Positions 17,905 through 26,675 of a stretch of 64,000 nt of DNA are shown here, piece after piece (positions within the stretch are counted from its first letter, which is position 1; each line of letters begins with the position of its first letter). Both the position numbers and the translations under genes were made by a program. A model generated the notes under the pieces. The model did not search any database, was not told where the DNA came from, and saw only the letters and a program-made list of their open reading frames with translations. Location of the stretch: contig CANMWG010000001.1 of assembly GCA_947501555.1 (NCBI GenBank), positions 496,001 to 560,000 of the forward strand. Reading direction: 5' to 3'. This DNA comes from an uncultured Paracoccaceae bacterium. GTDB lineage: Bacteria; Pseudomonadota; Alphaproteobacteria; Rhodobacterales; Rhodobacteraceae.

Positions 17905-18753
17905 ACCGAAACCGGCGTATGCGCGCAGGGGCAGGGCTTCTCCTAGAACCAACGCCCCAAGGATGATGGCGACCGGTGCAACGAGCAGCGTGCAGAGCAT
18001 CAGGTTTCCGCTGCCCGCCATGGCCAGCACGCGGTAATACAGCAGGTAGGCGACGGCGGTGGCGATGATCGCGTAGTAAGCGATGGCTGCCCATGTTTGC
18101 GGGGTTAGTTGCAGATTGATTGGCCCTTCGATGATCCAGGCGGCGGGCAGCGTGATCAGACTTGATCCGGTCAGCATGCCGGCGGCGGCCATTTGCGGTG
18201 TCAGCCCACCCAGCATTTTGCGTGCCCAGACCCCGGCCAATGCGTAGCTGATCGTGCCGCCGATGACGGCCAATTGCCCCAATGATCGGATGTCAAATTG
18301 CGTCAGTGCGGACAGTCCGATGGCGGTGGCCACGCCAAAGAACCCCAGTGTGACCCCGATGGCCTTGCGTGCTGTCAGTCGTTCGTCTGCAAAAAAGAGC
18401 GCGGCGGCGATGACCCCGAAGATGGCCGTGGCCGCGTTCAAGATGGAGGTGAGCCCGGTTTCGATATGGAGCTGCCCCCAGGCCATGAGACTGAAGGGAA
18501 TGACGTTGTTGAGCAGGCCCATCACCAGGAACGCGCCCCAGATGCGCGGGGTTTTTGGCAAGGGCAGCCGCGCGGCAATAACATAGGTCCACAAAATCAG
18601 CATTGCCCAGACTGTCCGGTGTGCCACGGCTGTGAGCGGGCCGATTTCGTTTAGCGCGATGCGGATAGACAGAAAGGATGCGCCCCAGATCAGGCTGAGG
18701 ATGGTCAGTTCTGCCCATGCGCGAGGCGATATTGTTTTTTGGACCGGGGACAT
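17830..18753 (-). CDS. EamA/DMT-family transporter
   Basis: Inner-membrane metabolite exporter-like protein of the drug/metabolite transporter superfamily, about 307 residues with roughly ten hydrophobic helices in two repeated EamA halves. Markers are ELTILSLIWGASFLSIRIAL in helix 1, SILNAATAIFGVIAAALFFADERLT before the midpoint and LLVAPVAIILGALVLGEAL in the second half. The start is uncertain: ATG at 18753 or 18798, neither with a good ribosome site. It converges on lpxB with a 75-base overlap. The substrate cannot be told. Confidence 0.85.
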   Translation of the reverse strand: MSPVQKTISPRAWAELTILSLIWGASFLSIRIALNEIGPLTAVAHRTVWAMLILWTYVIAARLPLPKTPRIWGAFLVMGLLNNVIPFSLMAWGQLHIETGLTSILNAATAIFGVIAAALFFADERLTARKAIGVTLGFFGVATAIGLSALTQFDIRSLGQLAVIGGTISYALAGVWARKMLGGLTPQMAAAGMLTGSSLITLPAAWIIEGPINLQLTPQTWAAIAYYAIIATAVAYLLYYRVLAMAGSGNLMLCTLLVAPVAIILGALVLGEALPLRAYAGFGLLALGLIILDGRLLKPIQNRLCRT

Positions 18754-18814
18754 GGGCGGACTTGATCCGGTTGGGCGCGCGGGTGCAACCCGGATCATGC
18801 GGTTGAAACGAAAA

Positions 18815-18839
18815 AGCCCCGCCGGCTGAGGGCGGGGCT
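18815..18839 (-). terminator. Intrinsic terminator of the FadL-like gene
   Basis: A perfect 9-base GC stem (18815-18823 with 18831-18839) and a 7-base loop are followed on the minus strand by a T-run (TTTTT). It lies 25 bases after the FadL-like stop codon and just before the EamA gene, so the two genes are probably separate transcripts. Confidence 0.85.
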
Positions 18840-18864
18840 CGTTCTTTATTTGTTTAACTGCAGT

Positions 18865-19953
18865 TTAGAAGCTGTAGCCGACCTTCATGCCGACGGCGAC
18901 CGCCGAGCTATCGGTGAAGTCTGCGCGCGCCGTATCAGCTGTCGCTGACGACGCATCACCGGGAACGATATAGCGGATGCCGCCTGACAGTGTGACATTG
19001 TCAATGCTGTACTGGCCGCCCAAACCAACGGAATAGTTCCCATTCGTTGGCGCAAGTGGTGATACAAGACTGCTGCTGCCTTCAGGTTCAAAACCAACAG
19101 ATATCGATCCGGAGAAATCGTCGCTAAACCGACGCCCGAGACCGAGTGTATAGCCGGTAGCGTCATCAATATCTGTGAGTGACCCGCCAAGGAAGCCCTC
19201 AGGCTCAACTAATACAACGCTATATTCTGCCCACCGTACCGAGCCAAATAGCAATGTGTCTGCAGCGATACCAGTCTGAAAGTCGAGGTTGATCGCTTGA
19301 GGTGTCGTGACCTCGGTGTCAGCAACTGAGCCTGCGTTATCAGATGTACCAAATTCATGTTCGATCTCTGAGATATAAGTCAGTGCAACACGCAAGGCGA
19401 TCTCGGGTATCTCGTAAGCAGCGCCAACGGTGTACCCATAACCGGTATGCCGTTCTAGATCGACACTGTAGCCAGCCAAAGGCCCATAAGCCAAACCATC
19501 TAGCGTAACCGAGGCTTCGGTTGATTGTGCACGGATGCCGCCAAAGACACTGATGTTGGTGTCAATTTTGTAGCGGAGCAGGCCAGTGACTGCGACTGAG
19601 TCCAACGTAGCTTCAGTGCCGCCGAGTGCCAGCGACTCACCGGTGGGATAGCTAACGTCCGCGCCGTAAGGTTCATCGATTATAATAGCAAAGGAGAATT
19701 CCTCGTTGATATCTCGTTTGTATCCTAACCCAATAATGCCGAAATCTTCGGCAATATTTCCTGTGTCTGAGTTGCCGAAAACGTCCGCATCCGTACCTTC
19801 AAGAGACGGTGTGACAAAGCCAAAGCTCAGCTCGGCGTAGCTTCCTTCTTCAAAAATAATGCCACCCGGCTGGCCAGAACGGTCCAGCCCGACGGCATAT
19901 GCCAAAGAAGTCGTGAGCAGCAGCGCTGCCCCTGCTGTAAGTGTTTTTTTCAT
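18865..19953 (-). CDS. FadL/OmpP1-family outer membrane transport protein
   Basis: Outer-membrane beta-barrel for uptake of hydrophobic compounds such as long-chain fatty acids. 362 residues, slightly shorter than E. coli FadL. It has a signal peptide (MKKTLTAGAALLLTTSLAYA), alternating strand patterns throughout and an aromatic C-terminus (GMKVGYSF). Early segments such as GIIFEEGSYAELSFGFVTPSLEG match the family hatch region. A clear terminator follows, and upstream lies a region with palindromes that may hold its operator. Family assignment is good; the substrate is inferred only. Confidence 0.83.
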   Translation of the reverse strand: MKKTLTAGAALLLTTSLAYAVGLDRSGQPGGIIFEEGSYAELSFGFVTPSLEGTDADVFGNSDTGNIAEDFGIIGLGYKRDINEEFSFAIIIDEPYGADVSYPTGESLALGGTEATLDSVAVTGLLRYKIDTNISVFGGIRAQSTEASVTLDGLAYGPLAGYSVDLERHTGYGYTVGAAYEIPEIALRVALTYISEIEHEFGTSDNAGSVADTEVTTPQAINLDFQTGIAADTLLFGSVRWAEYSVVLVEPEGFLGGSLTDIDDATGYTLGLGRRFSDDFSGSISVGFEPEGSSSLVSPLAPTNGNYSVGLGGQYSIDNVTLSGGIRYIVPGDASSATADTARADFTDSSAVAVGMKVGYSF

Positions 19954-20015
19954 GTCCTCATCCCTGTCATGAATAAAATATGTGCGGTCAACCCTAAGGA
20001 TTGCCTAACGTTTGG

Positions 20016-20050
20016 GTCAATTATTGACGCCACGTCACTCGGAACGTGGC
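20016..20050 (-). promoter_or_regulatory. Adjacent palindromes upstream of the FadL-like gene
   Basis: GTCAATTATTGAC (20016-20028) is a 13-base palindrome. Next to it GCCACGT (20029-20035) pairs with ACGTGGC (20044-20050). They lie 63-97 bases before the FadL-like start and after the stop of the upstream EamA gene. The first looks like a repressor operator; the second could be an operator or an mRNA hairpin. Both roles are inferred. Confidence 0.35.
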
Positions 20051-20110
20051 ACCGTAGCGTCACAAAAATACACTCCTGGGCCTATTAGCGCAATTTTTGA
20101 ACCGAACTGT

Positions 20111-20977
20111 TTAGTTTTGTTTAGTTAGTTCTGCGTGTTTGATATTCACATAGTTGGCCGCAAAGATCAGTGCGGCACCTGCAAAAACAACAAGTTCGAT
20201 AGGCTCATCGTAAAGTATCATGCCTACCAAGGCTATTGCAGGAAGTCGTACAAAATCAATAGGCATTACAACTGCAGCGGGTGCAATGCTGAGTGCTTTG
20301 GTCAGACAGAAATGCGCCAAAAGCCCTGCGATGCCAATTGAGATGACCCAAGGCGTCATCAACAAAGAAGGGACCTGAATGTCTCCGTCATAGCCTGCGC
20401 TGATTAGGCCAAAAACCGCCTGCATTACCGTCAAGTAAAACAGGATCGAGGAGATCGTTTCGGTCCTTGTCAGGATCCGTGTGAAGATCGCTGTAAGTGC
20501 AAAAAATACCGCACAGGTTGCAGCGGCGATAAGTCCTGGGCTGATGCTGCTTGGATCGGGACGGGTCACGAGCAGGATGCCGATGAACCCGAGTGTTGCA
20601 CTAAGCGCACCGATTACAGTGATCCGCTCTTTCAGCAAGAGCGGCGATAGAAGGATCACCCAGATTGGCGAGGTGAATTCGAGCGCGAAAAGCTGCGCCA
20701 AGGGGATCAGGGGAATTGCGAAAAACCACAGATTCTGCCCTATGAAATGGCAGATATTGCGTAGAAAGTGCAGCGCCGGTTTTTCAGTATGGAATTGCCC
20801 GATCGTTCCGGAAATTTTGGCGACTGTCACAACGATCACGATCCCAACGAGGCTGCGGTAGAGCATGATTTCAAACGTATCAAGCTCGACACTCACTGTC
20901 CTCCCGGCGATGGCCATGGCAGTGAATGAGGTGATTGCGCCGAGCATCCATAGGGCGGCCTTGAAGATGGGGCTCAT
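20111..20977 (-). CDS. EamA/DMT-family transporter
   Basis: Second drug/metabolite transporter in the window, 288 residues and about ten hydrophobic helices. The opening AALWMLGAITSFTAMAIAG, the central ALEFTSPIWVILLSPLLLKERIT and the second-half PIDFVRLPAIALVGMILYDEP are typical of the RhaT/EamA group. ATG at 20977 overlaps the stop of the 118-residue gene upstream (ATGA), so it is translated with it and with the ydcF-like gene. Codon use looks AT-richer than in neighbouring genes. The substrate is unknown. Confidence 0.88.
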   Translation of the reverse strand: MSPIFKAALWMLGAITSFTAMAIAGRTVSVELDTFEIMLYRSLVGIVIVVTVAKISGTIGQFHTEKPALHFLRNICHFIGQNLWFFAIPLIPLAQLFALEFTSPIWVILLSPLLLKERITVIGALSATLGFIGILLVTRPDPSSISPGLIAAATCAVFFALTAIFTRILTRTETISSILFYLTVMQAVFGLISAGYDGDIQVPSLLMTPWVISIGIAGLLAHFCLTKALSIAPAAVVMPIDFVRLPAIALVGMILYDEPIELVVFAGAALIFAANYVNIKHAELTKQN

Positions 20978-21330
20978 GGTGTGGCCGTGCAGCAGCCGGT
21001 CAGCAGGATCGGTGTTTCGCCGCGTTGGGTCAGGACTTGGGCAGAGTAGGCCGCGCTGCCGCAGCTTTGTTGATCGATGATCACGATGGCTGTGTCGTTT
21101 CGGCTGATCAGCGTCATGGCGCGCGGCCAGTCCTGCCCTTCGGCTGCTGTCTGGTGCGGGATTGTCATTTCGCTGCGCCTTTGGAAATTCAACGTTGCAA
21201 TGTCCTCCTGCAGTGTCAGGGTCCAATCAGGCGCCGTGCCTTCGCACAGAAAACCAGAGTGTTCTTGTCCGAAGGTCACTGATGGCAGCGCGGCGCAAAT
21301 GACCACGGCCTTTTTCCACATGCCTATCAT
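20974..21330 (-). CDS. Small secreted protein, unrecognised (COG3650-like motif)
   Basis: 118 residues with a signal peptide (WKKAVVICAALPSVTFGQ). The mature part has four cysteines. The pattern C-x-G-x-x-P-x-W-x-L near the start and a C-terminal L-x-GCC recall periplasmic COG3650-type domains, but I cannot confirm this by eye. ATG at 21330 overlaps the ydcF-like stop (ATGA), and its own stop overlaps the EamA gene start, so it is the middle gene of a coupled trio. Confidence 0.6.
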   Translation of the reverse strand: MIGMWKKAVVICAALPSVTFGQEHSGFLCEGTAPDWTLTLQEDIATLNFQRRSEMTIPHQTAAEGQDWPRAMTLISRNDTAIVIIDQQSCGSAAYSAQVLTQRGETPILLTGCCTATP

Positions 21331-21950
21331 CTTAACCAATCATCGTTCTTCTGGCCGCTTGCCGACCATAGCGTTGCCCGCCCAAGGTTGAACCAGACTG
21401 CCAAGGTTTCCCGCCCGAGCATTCGCAAGCTGATACGCCCATCGCGGGTGCGTCTGAACCTATCGGAATGTTCGACCTGAATGTTGTTGTATCCCATCCA
21501 CCAAAAACTGGCCGCAGCGCGCGGTAGGTGGAACGCTTCGCTGACCAAGATAATGCTGTCTACTTCCGTCAGCATAGGTTTTGAAAACAAGGCGTTTTGT
21601 AAGGTGGAGAGCGATCTGTTTTCTGTGCTGATCGCCGATGCCGGCACGCCCATTTCAATCGCCCGCAAGGCCATTTGATCACCAGCGCCGGGCCCTTCTG
21701 GGCGCGCTTTGCCGCCGGTGAAGTGCATGTGCGTTGCCGCCCCTGATTGATAAAGCGCCACCCCTTTTTCCACCCGTCCTATGCTGTCTTGACCTAAAGT
21801 TCCATTGCCGCTCATGCCGCCGCCAAGCACGACAATCGCATCTGCTGTTGGGTTGGTGGATGGCCGCAGCCCCGTGTAGGCTGCAACAGCGATAAAGGTG
21901 ACAATGAAGACAAACAGTCCCGCTAGGCATATCGTAACTAGAATGCGCAA
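21327..21950 (-). CDS. YdcF/SanA-family (DUF218) membrane-anchored protein
   Basis: 207 residues: one N-terminal membrane helix (about residues 3-27) followed by a DUF218 domain with DAIVVLGGGMSGNG, RVEKGVALYQSG and the conserved ENRSLSTLQNA and LVSEAFHLPRAAASF. E. coli members act in envelope integrity, but the reaction is not known. The start is TTG at 21950, preceded by GGGGGA; I see no better in-frame ATG. It is first of the coupled ydcF-like / 118-residue / EamA trio and divergent from the peptidase-like gene at 22006. Confidence 0.85.
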   Translation of the reverse strand: MRILVTICLAGLFVFIVTFIAVAAYTGLRPSTNPTADAIVVLGGGMSGNGTLGQDSIGRVEKGVALYQSGAATHMHFTGGKARPEGPGAGDQMALRAIEMGVPASAISTENRSLSTLQNALFSKPMLTEVDSIILVSEAFHLPRAAASFWWMGYNNIQVEHSDRFRRTRDGRISLRMLGRETLAVWFNLGRATLWSASGQKNDDWLR

Positions 21951-22005
21951 CTTATCCCCCGCCTCATCTTACCCGGCAAGTTGCGACCAAACCGGAGGAA
22001 ACGCA

Positions 22006-22614
22006 ATGCGAACCACTCTATGCGCGTGTATTTTCGCGTTTCCGCTGAGCGCGGATCCTGCAACGGATGTCGTAAATGCCGCCCGCATGGCGTTTGATGG
22101 TATGCCTGTGGTGCGCCGCGTCGATGAGATCGCGGGGAATTGTGGTGCAGATGAGACAGTTCATCCCCATGTTGCCTATTGCACCAGTCGCAATCAGATT
22201 TTTCTGACCCGTGATGTCACGGCATTGCCGGAAGCTGCGTATTTGGTGGCCCATTCATATGGTCACGCTGTGCAGGTACGCCAGGGCGTGGCGGATTTTG
22301 CATTGGCCCAGATCCGCGCCCGCCGCCCCGAAGAAGAGATGTTGCGTGGGCTTGTGGAGCGGCAGGTCGATTGTATCGCTGGTTTTTTGGTGGCCCGTGC
22401 CGGTTTGTCGCCCGCGTCCCTGACCGATTGGTTCTTGGAGGACCGCTTTGCAGGTCCGCATTGGGGCCGTGATCCGCTGCGTATTGGTCCCGAAGTCAGT
22501 GTCGATCTTGTCACGCGTGACGCATGGTTTGCCATCGGGCAGGGCGGTGACATTGCCGCCTGTGCCCCCGGTGAATTTTCGTCGGATTTGTTGGTTGCGG
22601 CTTTAAAGAACTAG
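22006..22614 (+). CDS. Neutral-zinc-metallopeptidase-like protein with altered active site
   Basis: 202 residues with a short signal-like N-terminus ending SADP. The centre aligns with the YpfJ-type neutral zinc peptidase pattern: AYLVAHSYGHAVQVRQG (about 78-94), then VERQVDCIAGFLVARAG (117-133), matching the usual AHExGHHVQ and ERQADCxAG blocks. The catalytic glutamate of HExxH is serine here (H83-S84-Y85-G86-H87, bases 22252-22266), so it probably does not cut peptides although both histidines remain. ATG at 22006 has GGAGGA 7 bases upstream. The stop converges with, and overlaps by 12 bases, the ABM gene. Confidence 0.7.
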   Translation: MRTTLCACIFAFPLSADPATDVVNAARMAFDGMPVVRRVDEIAGNCGADETVHPHVAYCTSRNQIFLTRDVTALPEAAYLVAHSYGHAVQVRQGVADFALAQIRARRPEEEMLRGLVERQVDCIAGFLVARAGLSPASLTDWFLEDRFAGPHWGRDPLRIGPEVSVDLVTRDAWFAIGQGGDIAACAPGEFSSDLLVAALKN

Positions 22615-22875
22615 TTTTGTGAAGTCGCGGGTCAGGTCTTTGCTTGCGGCCCCCCAAGGCCGCGCTGCGCCCGCTGACTGGTGATGCGCAAATGCGGCTT
22701 CGTCCGCAAACAGTTCGTCCACGTGGAACAACGTCTCGTCGTCCACATCCTGTGTCACTTCGAATTTGAGGCAACCCGGTTCTTGTCGTGTCAGGGTCTT
22801 ATGTTGTGCGAGCAACGGCAGTAAATCGTCCTGGATATCCTGCGGAATGACGATTGTGCCAGTCAGCGCGACCAT
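22603..22875 (-). CDS. ABM-domain (antibiotic biosynthesis / quinol monooxygenase-like) protein
   Basis: About 90 residues: a small ferredoxin-like alpha/beta domain. Family markers are TRQEPGCLKFEVTQD and LFHVDELFADEAAFAHHQSA. Members are cofactor-free oxygenases or stress proteins acting on quinones, but many have no known role. I take ATG at 22875, 14 bases after guaA stops; an ATG at 22899 would overlap the guaA end. It follows guaA on the same strand and may be read from the same transcript. Confidence 0.78.
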   Translation of the reverse strand: MVALTGTIVIPQDIQDDLLPLLAQHKTLTRQEPGCLKFEVTQDVDDETLFHVDELFADEAAFAHHQSAGAARPWGAASKDLTRDFTKLVL

Positions 22876-22889
22876 CCCTGGTTGAGCTG

Positions 22890-24449
22890 TTATTCCCATT
22901 CGATTGTGCCAGGTGGCTTGCTGGTGATGTCATAGGTGACCCGGTTGATCCCCTGCACCTCGTTAATGATCCGCGTGGCGGTTTCGCCCAAGAATTCATG
23001 GCTGAAGGGATAGTAGTCAGCCGTCATCCCGTCGACGGATGTGACCGCCCGCAGCGCGCAAGCGAAATCATAGGTGCGCCCGTCGCCCATGACCCCGACC
23101 GTGCGGACGGGCAGGATGGCCACGAACGCCTGCCAGATGTCGTCGTAAAGCCCATGTTTGCGGATTTGGTCGATATAGACTGCGTCGGCCTTGCGCAGGA
23201 TTTCCAGTTTCTCGCGGGTGATCTCGCCGGGGCAACGAATTGCGAGGCCAGGACCGGGGAAAGGATGCCGCCCGATGAAAGATTTTGGCAGGCCCAGTTC
23301 GACGCCAAGTGCGCGGACTTCGTCTTTGAAGAGCTCGCGCAGCGGTTCGACCAGTTTGAGCCCCATTTTTTCGGGCAAACCGCCAACGTTATGATGGCTT
23401 TTGATCGTGACCGATGGCCCGCCCGAGAAGCTGACGCTTTCGATGACATCAGGATAAAGCGTGCCTTGGGCTAGGAATTCGGCCCCTTCGATTTCATTGG
23501 CGTATTTTTGGAAGACGTCGATGAACAGTTTGCCGATGATCTTGCGCTTGGTTTCGGGGTCGGACTGCCCTTCGAGTTCACCGAGGAAGAGTTCGGTCTC
23601 GTCCGCGTGAATCACTTTCAGGTTCATGTTGTCGCGGAACATGCCGACGACTTCTTCGGCCTCGTTCAGGCGCAGAAGGCCGTGGTCGACAAAAACGCAA
23701 GTGAGTTGATCACCAATGGCTTCGTGCAGCAGCGCTGCGGCCACGGACGAATCGACCCCGCCGGACAGTGCGCAGATGACCTGTTTGTCGCCCACTTGCT
23801 CCTTGATCGCAGCGATCGCCTGCTCGCGGTAGGCGCCCATGGTCCAATCGCCGGTGAAACCAGCGATCCGTACGAAGTTCTCATAAAGCTTGGCACCGTT
23901 AGGTGTGTGGTGCACCTCGGGGTGGAATTGCACGGCATAGAAGTGGCGCGCAACGTCAGCTGTGATCGCAAATGGTGCGTTGGGTGATGTGCCGTAAACC
24001 TCAAAACCCGGAGCGATTTCAGAGACATGGTCGCCATGGCTCATCCAGACTTGTTCTTTATCGGTGGCGAACCAACCGTTGAGGAGGTCCAGACTATCCT
24101 GCGGTGTCACAAAGGCCCGACCAAATTCGGCGGTGCCATGTCCGCTGATCACTTTGCCGCCCAGTTGGGTCATCATTGTCTGTTGGCCGTAGCAGATGCC
24201 CAGGACCGGGACGCCAAGCGTGAAGACGGTGTCTGCCGCGCGGGGTGATCCTTCGCGAGTCACGCTGTCGGGTCCGCCGGACAGAATAACGGCCTTGGGT
24301 CTGAAATCCGCAAGAAAGCTGTCGGTGACGTTCTGATAGGGGTGGATTTCGCAGTAGACGTTTAATTCGCGCAGGCGCCGCGCGATCAGCTGCGTAACCT
24401 GGCTGCCGAAATCAATGATGAGAAGGCGTTCGTGGGTGCTGTTTTCCAT
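22890..24449 (-). CDS. guaA: GMP synthase (glutamine-hydrolysing)
   Basis: Converts XMP to GMP with glutamine and ATP. 519 residues. The N-terminal class I amidotransferase domain has GICYGQQ with the nucleophile C86 and [11 protein letters not shown] with the catalytic His/Glu. The synthetase domain has the P-loop [18 protein letters not shown], and the dimer domain ends with the usual [11 protein letters not shown] at 24449 begins [17 protein letters not shown]; longer open starts reach into the divergent gene and are rejected. hpt lies elsewhere in the window for purine salvage. Confidence 0.97.
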   Translation of the reverse strand: MENSTHERLLIIDFGSQVTQLIARRLRELNVYCEIHPYQNVTDSFLADFRPKAVILSGGPDSVTREGSPRAADTVFTLGVPVLGICYGQQTMMTQLGGKVISGHGTAEFGRAFVTPQDSLDLLNGWFATDKEQVWMSHGDHVSEIAPGFEVYGTSPNAPFAITADVARHFYAVQFHPEVHHTPNGAKLYENFVRIAGFTGDWTMGAYREQAIAAIKEQVGDKQVICALSGGVDSSVAAALLHEAIGDQLTCVFVDHGLLRLNEAEEVVGMFRDNMNLKVIHADETELFLGELEGQSDPETKRKIIGKLFIDVFQKYANEIEGAEFLAQGTLYPDVIESVSFSGGPSVTIKSHHNVGGLPEKMGLKLVEPLRELFKDEVRALGVELGLPKSFIGRHPFPGPGLAIRCPGEITREKLEILRKADAVYIDQIRKHGLYDDIWQAFVAILPVRTVGVMGDGRTYDFACALRAVTSVDGMTADYYPFSHEFLGETATRIINEVQGINRVTYDITSKPPGTIEWE

Positions 24450-24588
24450 GGCCGCCTCTATATCCGCTCTGAAAACCGGCGCAAGAGAGGTCGATGTCGC
24501 TTTTGCCCGCCAAGAGGCGCAAAAACAGCAGGGCTTTGCTGGGGCCAAATGTATGAATGCCGCAAAGAGCTTAGTTGGGGGACCTATT

Positions 24589-26139
24589 ATGTCAGATGCA
24601 CCGGTCAGAGAAGGACGCCGTACCCGCGGTGGTGGTGGTGCTGCGCGCCGGGCTGCACGGACAGCCGTCAGTGTGGAAACCGAGAAGTTTATCACGCGCA
24701 ATGTTCCCAATTATGAAGTACTGACCGAAGAGGCGTTGGATGTCATCGAGGCGAATGCCGAAACCGTCTTGGCCGAGATTGGTGTGAGCTTTGTCGATAA
24801 TCCCGAGGCGCTGGAACGCTGGCGCAAGGCCGGGGCGCAGGTGGATGGCGAGCGCGTGCGCATTCCGCGTGGTTTGGCCCGCAAATTATGTGCGACCGCC
24901 CCGTCTACATTTACTCAGGTGGCCCGTAACCCAGAACGCAATGTGGAAATCGGCGGTAAGAACCTTGTGTTGGCCCCCGTATATGGCCCGCCTTTTGTGC
25001 GCGATGCTGAAGGTGGCCGCCGCTATGCAACCATGGCTGATTTCGAAAAATTCGTAAAGCTGGGCTACATGTCCAAATGGCTGCATCACTCTGGTGGTAC
25101 CGTCTGCGAGCCCACAGATGTTGCGGTCAATAAGCGGCATCTTGATATGTTGCTGACCCATATGGTGTATAGCGACAAGCCGTTTATGGGGTCCGTTACA
25201 GAACCAAGCCGCGCACAGGATTCGGTTGAGATGTGCGAGATTCTGTTCGGAAAAGAGTTTGTTCAGGAAAACACGGTGATGACATCGCTCATCAACATCA
25301 ACTCGCCCCTGACATTCGACAATATCATGATGGGCGCGTTGGAGGTCTTTGCGAAGAACAATCAGGCCTCGATCATTAGCCCGTTCATTGTCGGCGGTGC
25401 GATGGCACCTGTTTCCGTGGCCGGGACTTTGACCCAAGTTTTGGCCGAAGTTTTGGCCGGCGTTGCCTATAGCCAGATTATCCGTCCCGGCGCGCCCGTG
25501 ATCTTTGGGGCCTTTGTGACGTCTATTGATATGAACTCGGGCGCGCCGACGTTTGGGACGCCAGAGGCTAGTCATGTGACGTATGGGGCAGGGCAGTTGG
25601 CCCGGCGTTTGGGATTGCCGTATCGGTCGGCGGGCTCATTCTGTGGATCGAAGCTGCCGGATGCCCAGGCCGCTTATGAAACCGCGAATAGTCTGCAGAT
25701 GGGCTTGCTGTCTGGTGTCAATTTCATGCTGCATTCATGTGGCTGGCTGGAGGGTGGTCTGGTCGCGTCATTTGAAAAGTTTGTGATGGACGCGGATCAA
25801 TTGGGCACGTTGCACCATTTCGCTAAGGGCGTTGATATGACTGAGAACGCGCAGGCGATGGGCGCCATCGCAGAGGTAGGCCCCGGCGGGCATTATTTGG
25901 GGTGCGAGCATACCCAGAAGAATTTCAAGACGGCCTTTTGGCGGTCGGAGCTGATGGACTACAAGCCCTACGAGACATGGTATGAAGAAGGTGCGCGCGA
26001 TACGCAGGTCTTGGCCACCGCACGGGTCAAGAAATTGCTGGATACGTACCAGCAACCGGCCCTTGACCCTGAGATCGAGGCACGATTGCGTGCGTATGTC
26101 GCGGAGAAGAAAGCCAGTATGCCGGATGCCTTTACATAG
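24589..26139 (+). CDS. Trimethylamine methyltransferase (MttB) family protein, non-pyrrolysine
   Basis: 516 residues; TIM-barrel methyltransferase of the COG5598 family. The N-terminus is an arginine/glycine-rich tail ([15 protein letters not shown]), common in roseobacter members. The body contains [21 protein letters not shown] and [18 protein letters not shown]. The frame reads through with no in-frame TAG, so it is not the archaeal pyrrolysine enzyme; related non-Pyl proteins demethylate betaines. No corrinoid protein or reductive activator is adjacent. ATG at 24589 has GGGGGA upstream. It diverges from guaA. The substrate is unknown. Confidence 0.88.
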   Translation: MSDAPVREGRRTRGGGGAARRAARTAVSVETEKFITRNVPNYEVLTEEALDVIEANAETVLAEIGVSFVDNPEALERWRKAGAQVDGERVRIPRGLARKLCATAPSTFTQVARNPERNVEIGGKNLVLAPVYGPPFVRDAEGGRRYATMADFEKFVKLGYMSKWLHHSGGTVCEPTDVAVNKRHLDMLLTHMVYSDKPFMGSVTEPSRAQDSVEMCEILFGKEFVQENTVMTSLININSPLTFDNIMMGALEVFAKNNQASIISPFIVGGAMAPVSVAGTLTQVLAEVLAGVAYSQIIRPGAPVIFGAFVTSIDMNSGAPTFGTPEASHVTYGAGQLARRLGLPYRSAGSFCGSKLPDAQAAYETANSLQMGLLSGVNFMLHSCGWLEGGLVASFEKFVMDADQLGTLHHFAKGVDMTENAQAMGAIAEVGPGGHYLGCEHTQKNFKTAFWRSELMDYKPYETWYEEGARDTQVLATARVKKLLDTYQQPALDPEIEARLRAYVAEKKASMPDAFT

Positions 26140-26428
26140 GCCTGCAGCTGGTGTTCTGCATCAACTGCGCTTCGCCCGAGAGCGCGATCAGGATCTCAAC
26201 GTGGCGCGCAATGGAGTAATTGCCTGATTTGGACTCGCGTAGGCTGTTTGCCTCCGCTTCCAGATCAAGCAACTGCATGACGGCGTCCGCAGGGCGCGGC
26301 ATCTGGTCGCAGTGTAGCAGCCGTTTGAGGTGCATTTCACGGCGGTAATCATCGACCCCAAAGCGCACGGCGCGGACGAGCAGGCTGGGCCGTTTGAGGG
26401 TGCTGAGGCGCGTCTTGATGTCAAACAT
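26132..26428 (-). CDS. DUF6477-family small protein
   Basis: 98 residues, cytoplasmic, no signal. I recognise it as the Rhodobacteraceae DUF6477 type from FDIKTRLSTLKRPSLLVRAVRFGVDDYRR and the C-terminal GNYSIARHVEILIALSGEA. The function is not known. ATG at 26428 has AGG about 7 bases upstream. It overlaps the 3' end of the mttB-like gene by 8 bases (convergent) and faces the DUF6456 gene across a 247-base divergent region in which I see no gene. Confidence 0.72.
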   Translation of the reverse strand: MFDIKTRLSTLKRPSLLVRAVRFGVDDYRREMHLKRLLHCDQMPRPADAVMQLLDLEAEANSLRESKSGNYSIARHVEILIALSGEAQLMQNTSCRPM

Positions 26429-26675
26429 GTTCATACCTTTCAAAGTATTGCTGAGTCGCCACAACATGACACAACCTATAGGGGTGTTGCTGAATCTTGA
26501 TTAGTTAAGAACGCTCCCATTAGGATTGTTTATCCTTTGGAAAGAATAGTTGACGGGCGACTTGAAGCGTTAACATTTGAGTAACCATACACGCATAGGC
26601 TGAAAGGCCGATAGAATTGCAACTTTGACTACCTATTTGTTTGCGTCTCGGAATTTCGGAATAAGGACGAGTGAC

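Noticed and set aside
24589-26139. Pyrrolysine-containing trimethylamine methyltransferase
   Set aside because: No in-frame amber codon interrupts the gene; it belongs to the non-Pyl members of the family.
26429-26675. A short gene in the divergent DUF6477/DUF6456 region
   Set aside because: Only a 12-codon frame and shadow frames exist; the region more likely holds two promoters.
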